64,000 bases of DNA. Source: Bacteroidota bacterium. GTDB taxonomy: Bacteria > Bacteroidota > Bacteroidia > JACPRZ01. The stretch spans positions 254,156-318,155 of the forward strand of contig JACPRZ010000063.1 of assembly GCA_016193485.1 (NCBI GenBank), in the 5' to 3' direction. The notes beneath the pieces are model-generated. The model made no database searches. It was not told where the DNA came from and was given only the letters and a program-made list of their open reading frames with translations. The stretch's first letter is position 1. The number at the start of each line of letters is the position of its first letter. Made by a program: the position numbers and the translations under genes. This document shows positions 1 through 8,556 of the stretch, piece by piece.

Positions 1-3
1 TGG

Positions 4-20
4 CCCCGCCTCAGGCGGGG
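4..20. repeat. GC-rich palindrome at the window edge
   Basis: CCCCGCC and GGCGGGG face each other across a very short loop just downstream of the S8 protease gene. No T-tract follows on either strand, so a simple intrinsic terminator is not supported. It resembles the other C/G-rich palindromes scattered through this window. Confidence 0.5.
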
Positions 21-60
21 GTGAAAAACGGTCTGCTGCTGAATAGTAACCTTATTTTTC

Positions 61-1761
61 TTATTCAATTACGATTTTTCCTGAACCCGCAATCTCGTTT
101 TCACTTATCAACCGGTAAAAGAATACTCCATTTTGTAAATTATTTCTCTCAATAAAAAAGGCCATAAGCCCGGAGGGTAAAGTAAGGTCTAAAACTTCCC
201 TCCCGAAAACATCATTCATGATAAACCTGTAATTTTCTGCTCCAATGATTCCCCATATTTTCCCTATCTCCACTCTTGCCATTTCTTTAAATGGATTCGG
301 AAAAACATTTACCGAAAAAGTTTGACCGTGCCGTTCAGCAACCGAAATAGCGGAAGTATCGCACGCTGGAACAGATTGAACTCCCAACAGGGCTTTATGC
401 AGATTCAACCTCCCCCCCGTCACGGTTTTTCCCTGCAAAGATGGAATTGAATCATAACCTGTTGATAGGAGCAAATCCCTCATAAGAAGCGCAAGTCCTT
501 GACGGTTGCCAGAATATTCATTAAAGATAGAATCACAAGCGGCTGAGTACATCAATGCTATTGCACCGGCAACATGAGGCGTTGCCATTGATGTTCCGGT
601 CCAGTTATTGCCTTCATAATCGCCAGGAGGAACGGTTGACCAGATATCATCACCGGGTGCACCGATGTCAATCGTGGTCAAGCCATAACCTGCACCGCTC
701 ACCTTCTGATCGGAACTGTTGGTATTGGTAACCGAAATAAGAAAACCGGATGGACATGCGGTTGGAATATCTCCCTGTGCATCCACATCCACATTGCTGT
801 TGATGGTAGCACCGGCACTTACTATCCCATATTTTCCCATTGAATCGTACATGGCGCACCATATCGGATAATCAGCTGGCTGGCCGTAGTCAACGCCAAA
901 CGATGAATTGGTTGAAACAATATATGCTCCGGCAACGCCATTGCTGCTGTCGTACCTGGCGCGCATTTCGAGAATATATCCGTAAGCGGCAACCACTTCG
1001 GCTTCGTTGCTTGATGATCCGCTGACGGGAAGAATTTTAACATTCCAGTTCACACCCGCAACACCGATGTTATTATTCCCTTTTGCTCCTACGGTTCCCG
1101 ACACATGCGTGGCATGTTGGTCCCAGAAACCGCTGTATCCCACATCCCCGTTATTGTCAATGGAATTCCAGCCGTCATAGTCATCCGCATAGCCGTTATT
1201 GTCATCATCAATGGTGTTACCGGGAATTTCGTTGCGGTTTTTCCAGAAGTCAAGGTCAGGATGATTCAAGTCAAAGCCACCGTCAATGACGGCAACTACA
1301 ATAGTATCGCCTTTTGCAGTTACCCCCCCCGTGGCGATGTCCCATGCTTCGGGAGCCGAAATATCCGCACCGGCAACATTGCCGTTATTGCCATCATTAA
1401 GCATGTCCCATTGATTTGAAAAGAGAGAGTCGTTGGGAACTCCGCGCATTTTGATGCCTGAATGATTGAACTGGGCAAGAGCGACCGCGGGATGATTTTT
1501 GATTTCAGTCAGGGTTTTTTCAACACCAATCAGTTTGTCGTCCCACCCGATAAGCCAGATGTTCAGCCGCCCGGAGAGTATTCTCTTTATCTGAATATTG
1601 TATCCGGAGTGTGCGGAATTAAAACCCGATAAAAACCCTTCAACATTTTCGCGGTAATTCAGTTGAACTATCAGTTCGTTTGGATAATACCCCGGAGAAA
1701 TTGCCTGTCCGGCTGCATTCATGAAAAATGAAATGAGAAAAAGAGTAAAAATTATTTTCAT
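61..1761 (-). CDS. Secreted subtilisin-like S8 serine protease with T9SS sorting tail
   Basis: A 566-residue secreted endopeptidase. Residues 1-20 look like a signal peptide ending near AAGQA. The subtilase domain spans roughly 110-410: catalytic Asp about 160 (VVAVIDGGFD), His about 216 (DQHATHVSG), Ser about 391 (GTSMATPHVAG). Residues about 20-100 resemble an inhibitor-like propeptide. The last 80 residues (FPNPFKE... GVFFYRLI) look like a type A T9SS sorting domain, so export across the outer membrane by T9SS is inferred. Two nucleotides separate it from the upstream cargo gene, so the two are probably co-transcribed. The gene carries 7- and 8-base C runs (sense strand G) at Gly-Gly codons near 412 and 1323. 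Substrate unknown. Confidence 0.9.
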   Translation of the reverse strand: MKIIFTLFLISFFMNAAGQAISPGYYPNELIVQLNYRENVEGFLSGFNSAHSGYNIQIKRILSGRLNIWLIGWDDKLIGVEKTLTEIKNHPAVALAQFNHSGIKMRGVPNDSLFSNQWDMLNDGNNGNVAGADISAPEAWDIATGGVTAKGDTIVVAVIDGGFDLNHPDLDFWKNRNEIPGNTIDDDNNGYADDYDGWNSIDNNGDVGYSGFWDQHATHVSGTVGAKGNNNIGVAGVNWNVKILPVSGSSSNEAEVVAAYGYILEMRARYDSSNGVAGAYIVSTNSSFGVDYGQPADYPIWCAMYDSMGKYGIVSAGATINSNVDVDAQGDIPTACPSGFLISVTNTNSSDQKVSGAGYGLTTIDIGAPGDDIWSTVPPGDYEGNNWTGTSMATPHVAGAIALMYSAACDSIFNEYSGNRQGLALLMRDLLLSTGYDSIPSLQGKTVTGGRLNLHKALLGVQSVPACDTSAISVAERHGQTFSVNVFPNPFKEMARVEIGKIWGIIGAENYRFIMNDVFGREVLDLTLPSGLMAFFIERNNLQNGVFFYRLISENEIAGSGKIVIE

Positions 1762-1763
1762 AA

Positions 1764-3293
1764 CTAAAATAAAATTTTTCCGGTGACGATAAATCCGGCC
1801 GTGTCAAAAATCCTGTAAAGATACAACCTGTTTTTCAGATTATCCGGGAATCCTGTTCTCAGAGCATGCTTCAAACCGGATGCATACACTCTCTTACCCG
1901 AAATATCATAGAGTTCAAGTTTGCATAAGGATAAAATGCCGGAAGGTATCTCGCATATAGTATTTCCAACAATGTTGATTGAAATAAAAACAGATGTTTT
2001 CTTAACAGGCATCATTTCACTTTTTTTATCTGAAGTCAGCATATTGCTAATATCAACAATATAAGCGTCCACGCTGGTATCCTGTTCCATGTTTTCCCGC
2101 CAGTTGCTGCCGAAAAGAATACGGGTTCCATTATTATTCACGGTAGCATGCGGTTCGGAAAAATAAACACTGCTGTCGGAATTTGGTGTAAGAGGGGAAT
2201 ATCTGCGGCTATGATGGTGTGCAATGCGCTGCACTGTTCCTGAACCATTCATTTTCAGGGCGAATACCTCATCTTCAAACGGCAGCCACGATGCGCTATC
2301 ATCGGTGAGGCGTCCCACATAATCAAAGGTGCTGATGTAAACCCATCCGGGACGGTCCATATTTCTGCATGATTCATGCTGATCAAAGAGGGGGGAAATT
2401 CCAAGGAGCACCGTTTCGCTGCCATCGGATAAATGGAATTTTTTAAAAAAAGTCATGTTGCTGTCAGCATCATAAATATCCATTATCAGTACTTCGGTTC
2501 CATCGCTGTCAAGCCCAAGGTCGCTGTGTCCTGCGCCAAGAGGTTTTTGCCAGATAAAATTAAATTGCCGGTCATACACCTCAACGCCATTGAACTGTCC
2601 GGTGATTTCATTTGCGTAATCAACCACTACATAATTACCGAGTGGGGAAATTGAAATCCAGTCAAAATCCTGCACAAAAGTTCCGGCATTGATCGTTCCC
2701 ACAACCGAATCAATCAGGATATCATAAACAAAAAAATCTGTCAGTAGCCAGTTTGAATCGTATCCGGCAAGGGCGATATAGTGCGCATCATTGCTCATAT
2801 TGCCCTCAGCTCGTGTAGTCACATAAAAATAATTTGAAAAAGTGCGCAGTAAAGTGATTTGTTCTGTTTGAATGTTCATTGTGTTGATTGTATTATCTGC
2901 AATAAAAAAAACAGTCAGCGGATCAGTCGGATGCCAGAAGATATCCTGGATGCCTGTAAGATTGCCTGGCAGTGTTTTGATATACTGATAGGTTGTTCCA
3001 TCATAAATCATGACTTCACCGCTGGCAGTGCGAAGCATCATTTTGCTTTCATCGCAGTTCCACGCCTGCCGCTTGGAATAGTCGGGAAAAATACCAGGCA
3101 GACCATCGTTCCGGGCATCGGAAATACGTATTACAGCAGTGTTGAATTGCGGATCAGTGAAAGGAGAATTTACCGGTTGAAGAGATAAACCGGTTTGCGG
3201 CACAGAGTTGTGGTGAGTAATGAATTGAGCGCGCAGCAGCGATAGAGCGCAACCGATACAGAAGGAAGTCAAAATAAATTTCAGGATGTTCAT
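1764..3293 (-). CDS. Secreted beta-propeller-like protein with T9SS sorting tail
   Basis: A 509-residue protein of unknown function. It starts with a signal peptide (about residues 1-22, hydrophobic, ending SLLRAQ). The middle is rich in short beta-strand segments with WD40/TolB-like phrases (for example WHPTDP, ISISPLGNYVV, NNNGTRILFGSNW), suggesting a beta-propeller. The end (LELYDISGKRVYAS... LYLYRIFDTAGFIVTGKI) matches the type A T9SS sorting domain. It lies immediately upstream of the S8 protease in the same direction, so both are probably exported together. I see no catalytic signature; a propeller that binds a ligand or surface partner is only a guess. Confidence 0.75.
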   Translation of the reverse strand: MNILKFILTSFCIGCALSLLRAQFITHHNSVPQTGLSLQPVNSPFTDPQFNTAVIRISDARNDGLPGIFPDYSKRQAWNCDESKMMLRTASGEVMIYDGTTYQYIKTLPGNLTGIQDIFWHPTDPLTVFFIADNTINTMNIQTEQITLLRTFSNYFYVTTRAEGNMSNDAHYIALAGYDSNWLLTDFFVYDILIDSVVGTINAGTFVQDFDWISISPLGNYVVVDYANEITGQFNGVEVYDRQFNFIWQKPLGAGHSDLGLDSDGTEVLIMDIYDADSNMTFFKKFHLSDGSETVLLGISPLFDQHESCRNMDRPGWVYISTFDYVGRLTDDSASWLPFEDEVFALKMNGSGTVQRIAHHHSRRYSPLTPNSDSSVYFSEPHATVNNNGTRILFGSNWRENMEQDTSVDAYIVDISNMLTSDKKSEMMPVKKTSVFISINIVGNTICEIPSGILSLCKLELYDISGKRVYASGLKHALRTGFPDNLKNRLYLYRIFDTAGFIVTGKILF

Positions 3294-3352
3294 TCTTCAT
3301 CATTTTTTTCCAGTGTCAATTCGCAATCTTCTGTTGTTGTCATGTTTTAATT

Positions 3353-3571
3353 TCAATTCGTTGACCCGGGTGTGTCATTCCCTTTCATTTCATCCACTAT
3401 TTTTTTTGTTTCTTCTTCAGCCATGCGCAATTTTGTTTTGCAGAATTTTATCAGTTCTCCTGCGCGTTTTATTTTTCCCGAAAGTTTATCAACATCGGTA
3501 TCGGGTGACTGGATTTCTTCCAGGATTTTTTCCAATTCTTCATGTGCGGATTTATAGGATAATTTTTTCAT
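3353..3571 (-). CDS. xseB: Exodeoxyribonuclease VII small subunit
   Basis: A 72-residue all-alpha protein beginning MKKLSYKSAHEELEKILEEI, the usual XseB opening, and continuing with the conserved Leu-heptad region that binds the large subunit. Exonuclease VII degrades single-stranded DNA to oligonucleotides. An upstream ATG at 3619 would add 16 residues with no family counterpart, so the 3571 start is preferred. It lies downstream of xseA in the same direction but is separated by about 220 bases that hold two small hairpins and a short direct repeat. Confidence 0.9.
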   Translation of the reverse strand: MKKLSYKSAHEELEKILEEIQSPDTDVDKLSGKIKRAGELIKFCKTKLRMAEEETKKIVDEMKGNDTPGSTN

Positions 3572-3718
3572 CACCGGTTTTCGAGGGATAGTAAAATAAG
3601 GATTGTGATTTTCTACCACGAATATATGGATTTCCCTGCCTCTGGTGATGGTTATTGAAGGAATTCAGGGACAAATCCATTCAATGTAATTATCAGGATG
3701 AATGACATTATTTATATG

Positions 3719-3796
3719 AATTTAGTCAATAAACTGACTAAATTAAATTATATTCAGTCAGTTTACTGACCGCATTTCACTATATTCAGTCAGTTT
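3719..3796. repeat. Hairpins and direct repeat between xseA and xseB
   Basis: A perfect 10-base inverted repeat, AATTTAGTCA/TGACTAAATT with a 6-base loop, lies at 3719-3744. A second small hairpin is at 3757-3770 (GTCA/TGAC). The 14-base word TATTCAGTCAGTTT occurs at 3751 and again at 3783, where it overlaps the xseA stop codon. All variants contain the core CAGTCA/TGACTG. This may be a processing or attenuation site in the xseA-xseB transcript, or a short mobile repeat; the sequence alone does not decide. Confidence 0.6.
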
Positions 3797-5046
3797 TATA
3801 CAACTTTACTGGATATTTTTCCTCTGGACAGATGGCTTTCAAGCAAATCATCTGTTAGGGCATCTTCTGGGTTTTTAAGAATTTTACCGTTGGATCTTGT
3901 GATGGAATAACCCCGCGCTAAAACTTCCTTCGGGTCAAGGATTGCGATTTTCCTTTCTTGTTCGTTTAATCCCAAACCAAGTGCCTGATGCAAATGCGTG
4001 AGTGAAAATGAAAATCGTTCAACAAAAGAATTCATTTCATACCTTTTCTCTTTCAAAAAGACGGTTGAATAATGAACCAGATTTTGCAAAGCCGCTTCAA
4101 TCTCGTGCCGGTTATCCGATGTAATGTTTTGGGATATGGATGCTATCCCGGTAAAAAGCGAATCAACCGAGGTCTCAAAATCCGAAACGGTTTCAATTAA
4201 AAAATCAGCGACATCGGTAGGTGTGATGCGGCAGGCATGAGCGACTTCATCCACAATGCTGATATTCACCGTGTGTCCGATCCCTGTTATCACCGGTAAC
4301 GGACAGGTGGCTACCGCTTTTGCAAGCAGGTAGTTATTGTAACAGTTGAGGTCAGAAATACCCCCCCCTCCGCGGACAATTATCACGACATCGTATTGAC
4401 GTTTGCACTTGCCGATGGTTTTCAGTTGTGCGCAAATCTCCTCCGCGGCTTTTTCTCCCTGAACCGCTGACGGATAAAGAGTGGGGATAAAACGGTATCC
4501 GTAAGGATTGTTTTCCAGTTTGTTGATAAAATCTTCATACCCGCGTGAATTTTCAGCGGAGATTATTGCCAATCTCTGGGGGACAAGCGGAAATTCAAGC
4601 GATTTGTTTTTATCGTAAACCCCTTCCTGCTTCAACCGCTCAATAACCCTCATCCGGTCAAGCAGCATTTGTCCGATGGTATATCCGGGTTCAATATCCT
4701 CAACGGTCAAACTGAGACCGTAGCGGATGTGAAACCTAACAGTGGCACAGAAGAGTATTTTTATTCCCGCTTTAAGATTTTCACCGGTAACATTTCTGAA
4801 TTTTTCCGCTATGAAGCCGTAATAATTCCTCCATATCACCCCGCGCATTTCGGCAACAAGGTCAACACTGCCTTCTTCTTTTTCTATAAGGGAAAGATAA
4901 CAGTGTCCTTTGCTTTCATGTACACCGGCAATTTCGGCAACCACCCAGAATTTTCTCCCGGCAAAAGCGTCATCAAGGACAGCGCCTACGGTGGCGGCAA
5001 GGTCGGAAAGGTAAATAAAATTTTGTTTGGAGTTGAATAATTCCAT
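3796..5046 (-). CDS. xseA: Exodeoxyribonuclease VII large subunit
   Basis: A 416-residue XseA homologue, the catalytic subunit of exonuclease VII. An N-terminal OB-fold region (about 8-115, with the conserved phrase WVVAEIAGVHESKGHCYLSL) binds single-stranded DNA. The central nuclease domain (about 125-330) has the family signatures RLAIISAENSRGYEDF, VVIIVRGGGGISDL and PVITGIGHTVN. The C-terminal part is helical and ends with the typical LARGYSITRSNGK. Length is normal. The Gly-rich motif is encoded with an 8-base C run (sense strand G) at 4361. The neighbouring xseB supports the call. Confidence 0.95.
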   Translation of the reverse strand: MELFNSKQNFIYLSDLAATVGAVLDDAFAGRKFWVVAEIAGVHESKGHCYLSLIEKEEGSVDLVAEMRGVIWRNYYGFIAEKFRNVTGENLKAGIKILFCATVRFHIRYGLSLTVEDIEPGYTIGQMLLDRMRVIERLKQEGVYDKNKSLEFPLVPQRLAIISAENSRGYEDFINKLENNPYGYRFIPTLYPSAVQGEKAAEEICAQLKTIGKCKRQYDVVIIVRGGGGISDLNCYNNYLLAKAVATCPLPVITGIGHTVNISIVDEVAHACRITPTDVADFLIETVSDFETSVDSLFTGIASISQNITSDNRHEIEAALQNLVHYSTVFLKEKRYEMNSFVERFSFSLTHLHQALGLGLNEQERKIAILDPKEVLARGYSITRSNGKILKNPEDALTDDLLESHLSRGKISSKVV

Positions 5047-5055
5047 TGAAAATCC

Positions 5056-5538
5056 CTAATCAATTTTGGGTAGTATTCTATATAGGGAAGTATTGCTTTC
5101 CATAAGAATACCTTTCAATCCGACTTTTTCCGCTGCCTGGATATCTCGTTCCCTGTCGCCAATCAGGTAGGATTTTGAAACATCAATGTTAAACCGCGCA
5201 ATGGCTTTTTCCAGCAGCAGCGAATCGGGTTTGCGGCAGATGCACTTGCCAACGGTGGGATGGTGCGGGCAGTAATAAATTTCAGCAATAGAAATGCCGT
5301 GTTCACTTAACTTACCGGCAATAAAATTATTGATTTTTTCAAGGATCTCATACGAATACAAGCCAAGGTCAATGCCGCTCTGGTTGGTAATTATTATGAA
5401 CAGATGTCCTTTTTTTTGAAGTTCTGATAATACATCATAGACGCCATCAAGCATTTCAACATCTTCAACCCGTTTAACCCAGTCGTTGAGTTCTCGGTTA
5501 ATGACGCCATCGCGGTCGAGGAAAATCGCTTTGGTCAT
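5056..5538 (-). CDS. gmhB: HAD-IIIA phosphatase, heptose bisphosphate phosphatase-like
   Basis: A 160-residue HAD-superfamily phosphatase. Motif I DRDGVINRE lies at residues 8-16, motif II Thr-Asn-Gln-Ser at about 51-54, and motif III/IV Lys (CRKPDS) and GDRERDIQAA near the end. The Cys/His cluster CPHHPTVGKCICRKP is the zinc-binding loop of D-glycero-D-manno-heptose-1,7-bisphosphate 7-phosphatases and histidinol phosphatases. The GmhB role in the LPS heptose pathway is therefore the likely one, but histidinol-phosphatase or a related sugar-phosphate role cannot be excluded. It overlaps the upstream NYN gene by 4 bases, indicating translational coupling. Confidence 0.8.
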   Translation of the reverse strand: MTKAIFLDRDGVINRELNDWVKRVEDVEMLDGVYDVLSELQKKGHLFIIITNQSGIDLGLYSYEILEKINNFIAGKLSEHGISIAEIYYCPHHPTVGKCICRKPDSLLLEKAIARFNIDVSKSYLIGDRERDIQAAEKVGLKGILMESNTSLYRILPKID

Positions 5539-6011
5539 TTATAAATAAAAATATCCTCGTTGGTCAGAACATGATGGTAATCGGATTCTTCAACAAGCAT
5601 TTTGGAAGTGGAAAATACGAAACTGGCGATCTCCACGCGGTTGCCGCGCGATTTGAGGTGTTTTACAAGTTCAATATAATCGGAATCCCCCGACATGAGA
5701 ATGATAGTATCCACCTTATCAGAAAGATGAATGGCTTCAATGGTGATGGGAATATCAGCGCCTTTGTAACAGGGAACTACGGTGCCGTAATAATTTGTAT
5801 GAAGACGCTCGGCTAATTTTTGCGAAATCTGCTTCCCTTCCCTGAAATATATAAGGCGGTTTAATCCTCTGCCGTTGAGCAGTTTTGGCACTACTGTATC
5901 AAAATTCAGCATGCCCTTATTTGAACGAACAAAATCGTGGATACTGATTTCCATGTTGTTGCCGTCAACCAGTATTGCCACCGATTGCAAAATTTGAACC
6001 CGTTTATCCAT
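5535..6011 (-). CDS. NYN-domain (LabA-like PIN) putative ribonuclease
   Basis: A 158-residue protein matching the NYN/LabA family of PIN-fold RNases. The acidic motifs are visible: VAILVDGNNMEISIHD near residues 11-26 (metal-binding Asp) and TIILMSGDSDYIELV near 102-116 (Asp pair). The fold predicts metal-dependent cleavage of RNA, but the target is not known. The stop overlaps the start of the gmhB-like gene by 4 bases, so the two form a small operon. Nothing suggests a toxin-antitoxin pairing. Confidence 0.8.
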   Translation of the reverse strand: MDKRVQILQSVAILVDGNNMEISIHDFVRSNKGMLNFDTVVPKLLNGRGLNRLIYFREGKQISQKLAERLHTNYYGTVVPCYKGADIPITIEAIHLSDKVDTIILMSGDSDYIELVKHLKSRGNRVEIASFVFSTSKMLVEESDYHHVLTNEDIFIYK

Positions 6012-6065
6012 ATTTAATCCGACCTGTAATTCAGTCGTAGTTTGGTTGAATTGATTCGTAAATTC

Positions 6066-6341
6066 CTAACTCTTCTTCTCCATCTTCACCAGTGCCACAT
6101 CGCACTTGCCGCACATACCCGGCTTCTTGCCTTTATGGTAACATTGCGGACAATAGTACATTCCGTCTTTAATTAACGGCTGACTGTCGTTCGGGCATTT
6201 TTTCGCCTTTTCACCGCAATAGTCCTTTTTCACGCAACAGTACTGGGGATTTTGCTGCTGGTGGTCATCCTTTTTTACATCCTGCCCGAATGTAACGGCA
6301 GTAAAGAAAAAAAGACCTGAGAATAAAATAATTGTTTTCAT
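6066..6341 (-). CDS. Small secreted Cys-rich protein, heavy-metal-binding-domain-like
   Basis: A 91-residue protein with a signal peptide (about residues 1-19, ending FGQ) followed by ten cysteines. The end reads YYCPQCYHKGKKPGMCGKCD, spaced like the heavy-metal-binding domain found at the N-termini of CopZ/CusB-type and P-type ATPase partners (CPMHP... PGKCPKCGM), with Tyr-Cys pairs in place of Met/His. An upstream Cys block (CCVKKDYCGEKAKKC) may hold a second site. A periplasmic role in zinc, copper or cadmium binding is inferred. It stands alone with its own promoter box (6368-6375). Confidence 0.6.
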   Translation of the reverse strand: MKTIILFSGLFFFTAVTFGQDVKKDDHQQQNPQYCCVKKDYCGEKAKKCPNDSQPLIKDGMYYCPQCYHKGKKPGMCGKCDVALVKMEKKS

Positions 6342-6367
6342 GGTGATTTGTTTTAATTTAAGATCAG

Positions 6368-6375
6368 CAAAGTTA
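6368..6375 (-). promoter_or_regulatory. Putative -7 box (TAnnTTTG) for the Cys-rich protein
   Basis: Read on the minus strand the site is TAACTTTG, matching the Bacteroidota -7 consensus TAnnTTTG, 27 bases upstream of the start at 6341. No clear TTTG -33 box sits at the usual 17-23 base distance, so the call rests on the -7 box alone. Confidence 0.4.
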
Positions 6376-6404
6376 TGACTATTATCAATATTGCGGTAAA
6401 TTTT

Positions 6405-6412
6405 TACATTTG
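6405..6412 (+). promoter_or_regulatory. Putative -7 box for the TPR-SpoIIE gene at 6464
   Basis: TACATTTG fits the Bacteroidota TAnnTTTG -7 box and lies 51 bases before the start codon. It faces away from the -7 box of the Cys-rich protein gene, so the two genes would share a divergent promoter region of about 120 bases. Confidence 0.4.
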
Positions 6413-6463
6413 AACCTTTTTTTGACGGGGAATTAAGAAAGCAAATATTGCAATTATCTCAAT

Positions 6464-8476
6464 ATGAGAGGAAATTTATCATCCGTATTGGCCCTATCTG
6501 GATTTAAACGGTTCGCGGTATTATTAATTATTCTTTTACCCGGAACAGTTTTCACCATCCGGAAAGCAGCCGGGCAAAGCGATATTCCTTCAGTGACCGA
6601 TACGGTTTTTATTGCATCACTGATTCGCCAATCTGAAAAATACTGGTACACTTTTCCCGACTCATCCATCCTGCTTGCTGGTGAAGCCGTCAGTAAAATG
6701 GATACGGTAAAATTTGCGGAATTATTCTCCCATGCATGTAATAGTTTGGGAACGGCATATTATATGAAAGGGTTTCATTCGATCTGCCTGGATTACTATT
6801 TCAAAGCGCTTCGCATTGATGAACGGATGAAAGACAGCAGCGACATTGCGGCTGATCTGAACAACATCGGCAATATTTACCTTGTACAGGCGAAATACGA
6901 CAAAGCGTATGAGTATTTTTCAGGAGCGCTTAAATTACGGTACAACCTCAATGATACAAGGGGTATCGGCAATGCGCTTCTGAACATTGCCAACCTTTAC
7001 ATTTCGCAATCCGATTATGAACCGGCCCTTGTTCATGCCCGTAAAGCGCTTGGCATCTTTGATTCCCTGAATGACAAAGAAAAACTGGTTGCCATCTATT
7101 CAACAATGGGAACAATTTCAAACAACATCGGTATCAGCGGTGAAGCGCTTGGATATTACACGAAGGCGCTTCATCTTGCCAAAGAGATAAACGACCTGCA
7201 GAGCGAGTGCATCTTATCGCTTAATCTCGGCAATATTTTTTCACAGGAGGGAAAAACCGGTAAATCCATACTCTATTATGAAGATGCCGTATCTATTGCA
7301 CAGGATATTGATTACCTTGAAGGACTTTCATCCGCCTTTGAAAAACTCTACCTTACCTATGAGGGCATGAAAATGTATGAGGAATCATTTCAGTACTATA
7401 AATTGTTCGTCTATATGCGTGATTCCCTTCAGCGCAAGGAAAATATTGAAGCCCTTGTGAAAAATGAAATGGAATACAAATATGAAAAGGAGAGGGAAAT
7501 GGCCCGGATGGAACAGGAAAAAAAGGATCTGCTGGCAACGGAAAGGGAAAAACAGCAGAACCTCGTACTCATAATTCTTATGATTTTATTTTCCGGTGTA
7601 TTAGTAGTCGCATTCCTGATTTACCGCTCCTACCGTGAAAAGAAAAAAGCGAACAGTGAACTGAACCAGAAAAACAAAATCATTGAACAGCAGAACCGGG
7701 ATATCACCGACAGTATTGAGTATGCAATGAGAATCCAGGGCGCGATGACAAACACCGAATACCTTTTTACAAAATATCATCTCGATTATTTCATCGTGTA
7801 CTTTCCGAAGCACATCGTAAGCGGTGATTTCTATTACCTTACACCGGTACCTGCAGAAAACGGAAGCGAATCAAAATCAACCTACATGATCGCTACTGCC
7901 GATTCGACCGGGCACGGGGTTCCGGGCGCGTTTATGAGTTTAATCGGGATCATGCTGTTAGATGAGATCATCGTGCAGAAGAAAATTATGCAACCCGATA
8001 AGGTGCTTGACATGATGAGGGATGAAATCATTAAAATACTTAACCCAGAGGGCCGCACCGAAAAAACCTATGACGGCATGGACATGGTCCTCTGCAAATT
8101 TGATTTTGAACGAATGTCACTCGAGTTTGCAGCCGCCAACAATCCGCTCTATATCATCCGCAGGGGTGAAATTACCGATTACCGTCCCGATAAAATGCCG
8201 GTAGGGCTCTACTTCGGCAATGAAAAACCCTACACACCCTATTCGGTTCCGCTTCAGAAAGGAGATATCATTTATACAATTACCGATGGCTATCCGGACC
8301 AGTTGGGAGGACCCAAAGGGAAAAAACTGAAGTACAGCGCCATGAAAGAACTCTTCGTATCGGTACATCATCTTACCATGAAAGAACAGAAAAAGAAAAT
8401 TGAAGAGACCTTCCGGAAATGGAAAGGAGAATATGAACAAACCGATGATATCTGTATTGTCGGGATAAGGGTGTAA
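6464..8476 (+). CDS. TPR sensor with SpoIIE/PP2C-type phosphatase domain
   Basis: A 670-residue signalling protein. A signal-like hydrophobic segment is near residues 15-35. About six TPR units span roughly 80-330 (for example LNNIGNIYLVQAKYDKAYEYF). A charged coiled coil follows (about 325-365), then one membrane helix (about 366-388), a linker with DSIEYAMRIQ, and a SpoIIE-type phosphatase domain (about 430-670). Metal ligands expected for the fold are present: Asp455 (SGDFYY), Asp480 (TADSTGHG), Asp608 (ITDGYPDQ) and Asp near 661 (QTDD). TPRs would lie in the periplasm and the phosphatase in the cytoplasm. Such proteins usually dephosphorylate an anti-sigma-factor antagonist, but no such partner is encoded here. 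A convergent paralogue follows. Confidence 0.9.
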   Translation: MRGNLSSVLALSGFKRFAVLLIILLPGTVFTIRKAAGQSDIPSVTDTVFIASLIRQSEKYWYTFPDSSILLAGEAVSKMDTVKFAELFSHACNSLGTAYYMKGFHSICLDYYFKALRIDERMKDSSDIAADLNNIGNIYLVQAKYDKAYEYFSGALKLRYNLNDTRGIGNALLNIANLYISQSDYEPALVHARKALGIFDSLNDKEKLVAIYSTMGTISNNIGISGEALGYYTKALHLAKEINDLQSECILSLNLGNIFSQEGKTGKSILYYEDAVSIAQDIDYLEGLSSAFEKLYLTYEGMKMYEESFQYYKLFVYMRDSLQRKENIEALVKNEMEYKYEKEREMARMEQEKKDLLATEREKQQNLVLIILMILFSGVLVVAFLIYRSYREKKKANSELNQKNKIIEQQNRDITDSIEYAMRIQGAMTNTEYLFTKYHLDYFIVYFPKHIVSGDFYYLTPVPAENGSESKSTYMIATADSTGHGVPGAFMSLIGIMLLDEIIVQKKIMQPDKVLDMMRDEIIKILNPEGRTEKTYDGMDMVLCKFDFERMSLEFAAANNPLYIIRRGEITDYRPDKMPVGLYFGNEKPYTPYSVPLQKGDIIYTITDGYPDQLGGPKGKKLKYSAMKELFVSVHHLTMKEQKKKIEETFRKWKGEYEQTDDICIVGIRV

Positions 8477-8545
8477 CCCCCCCGACCTCCTCCATAGGGG
8501 GGACTTGTTCTATACCCCTTCTATTAAGAGGGGGTTAGGGGGTGT
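8477..8545. repeat. C/G-rich intergenic palindromic element
   Basis: Between the two convergent SpoIIE genes. It begins with a run of seven C (8477-8483), contains TAGGGGGG and ATACCCCTT, and ends with AGAGGGGGTTAGGGGG, so the two ends are roughly complementary. It belongs to the same C-rich/G-rich family as the elements translated inside mnmG, the PAS-SpoIIE gene, the kelch/SprB gene and the LRR gene. It could form a bidirectional transcript end, but there is no T-tract. Confidence 0.6.
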
Positions 8546-8556
8546 GTCGTTGGGAT

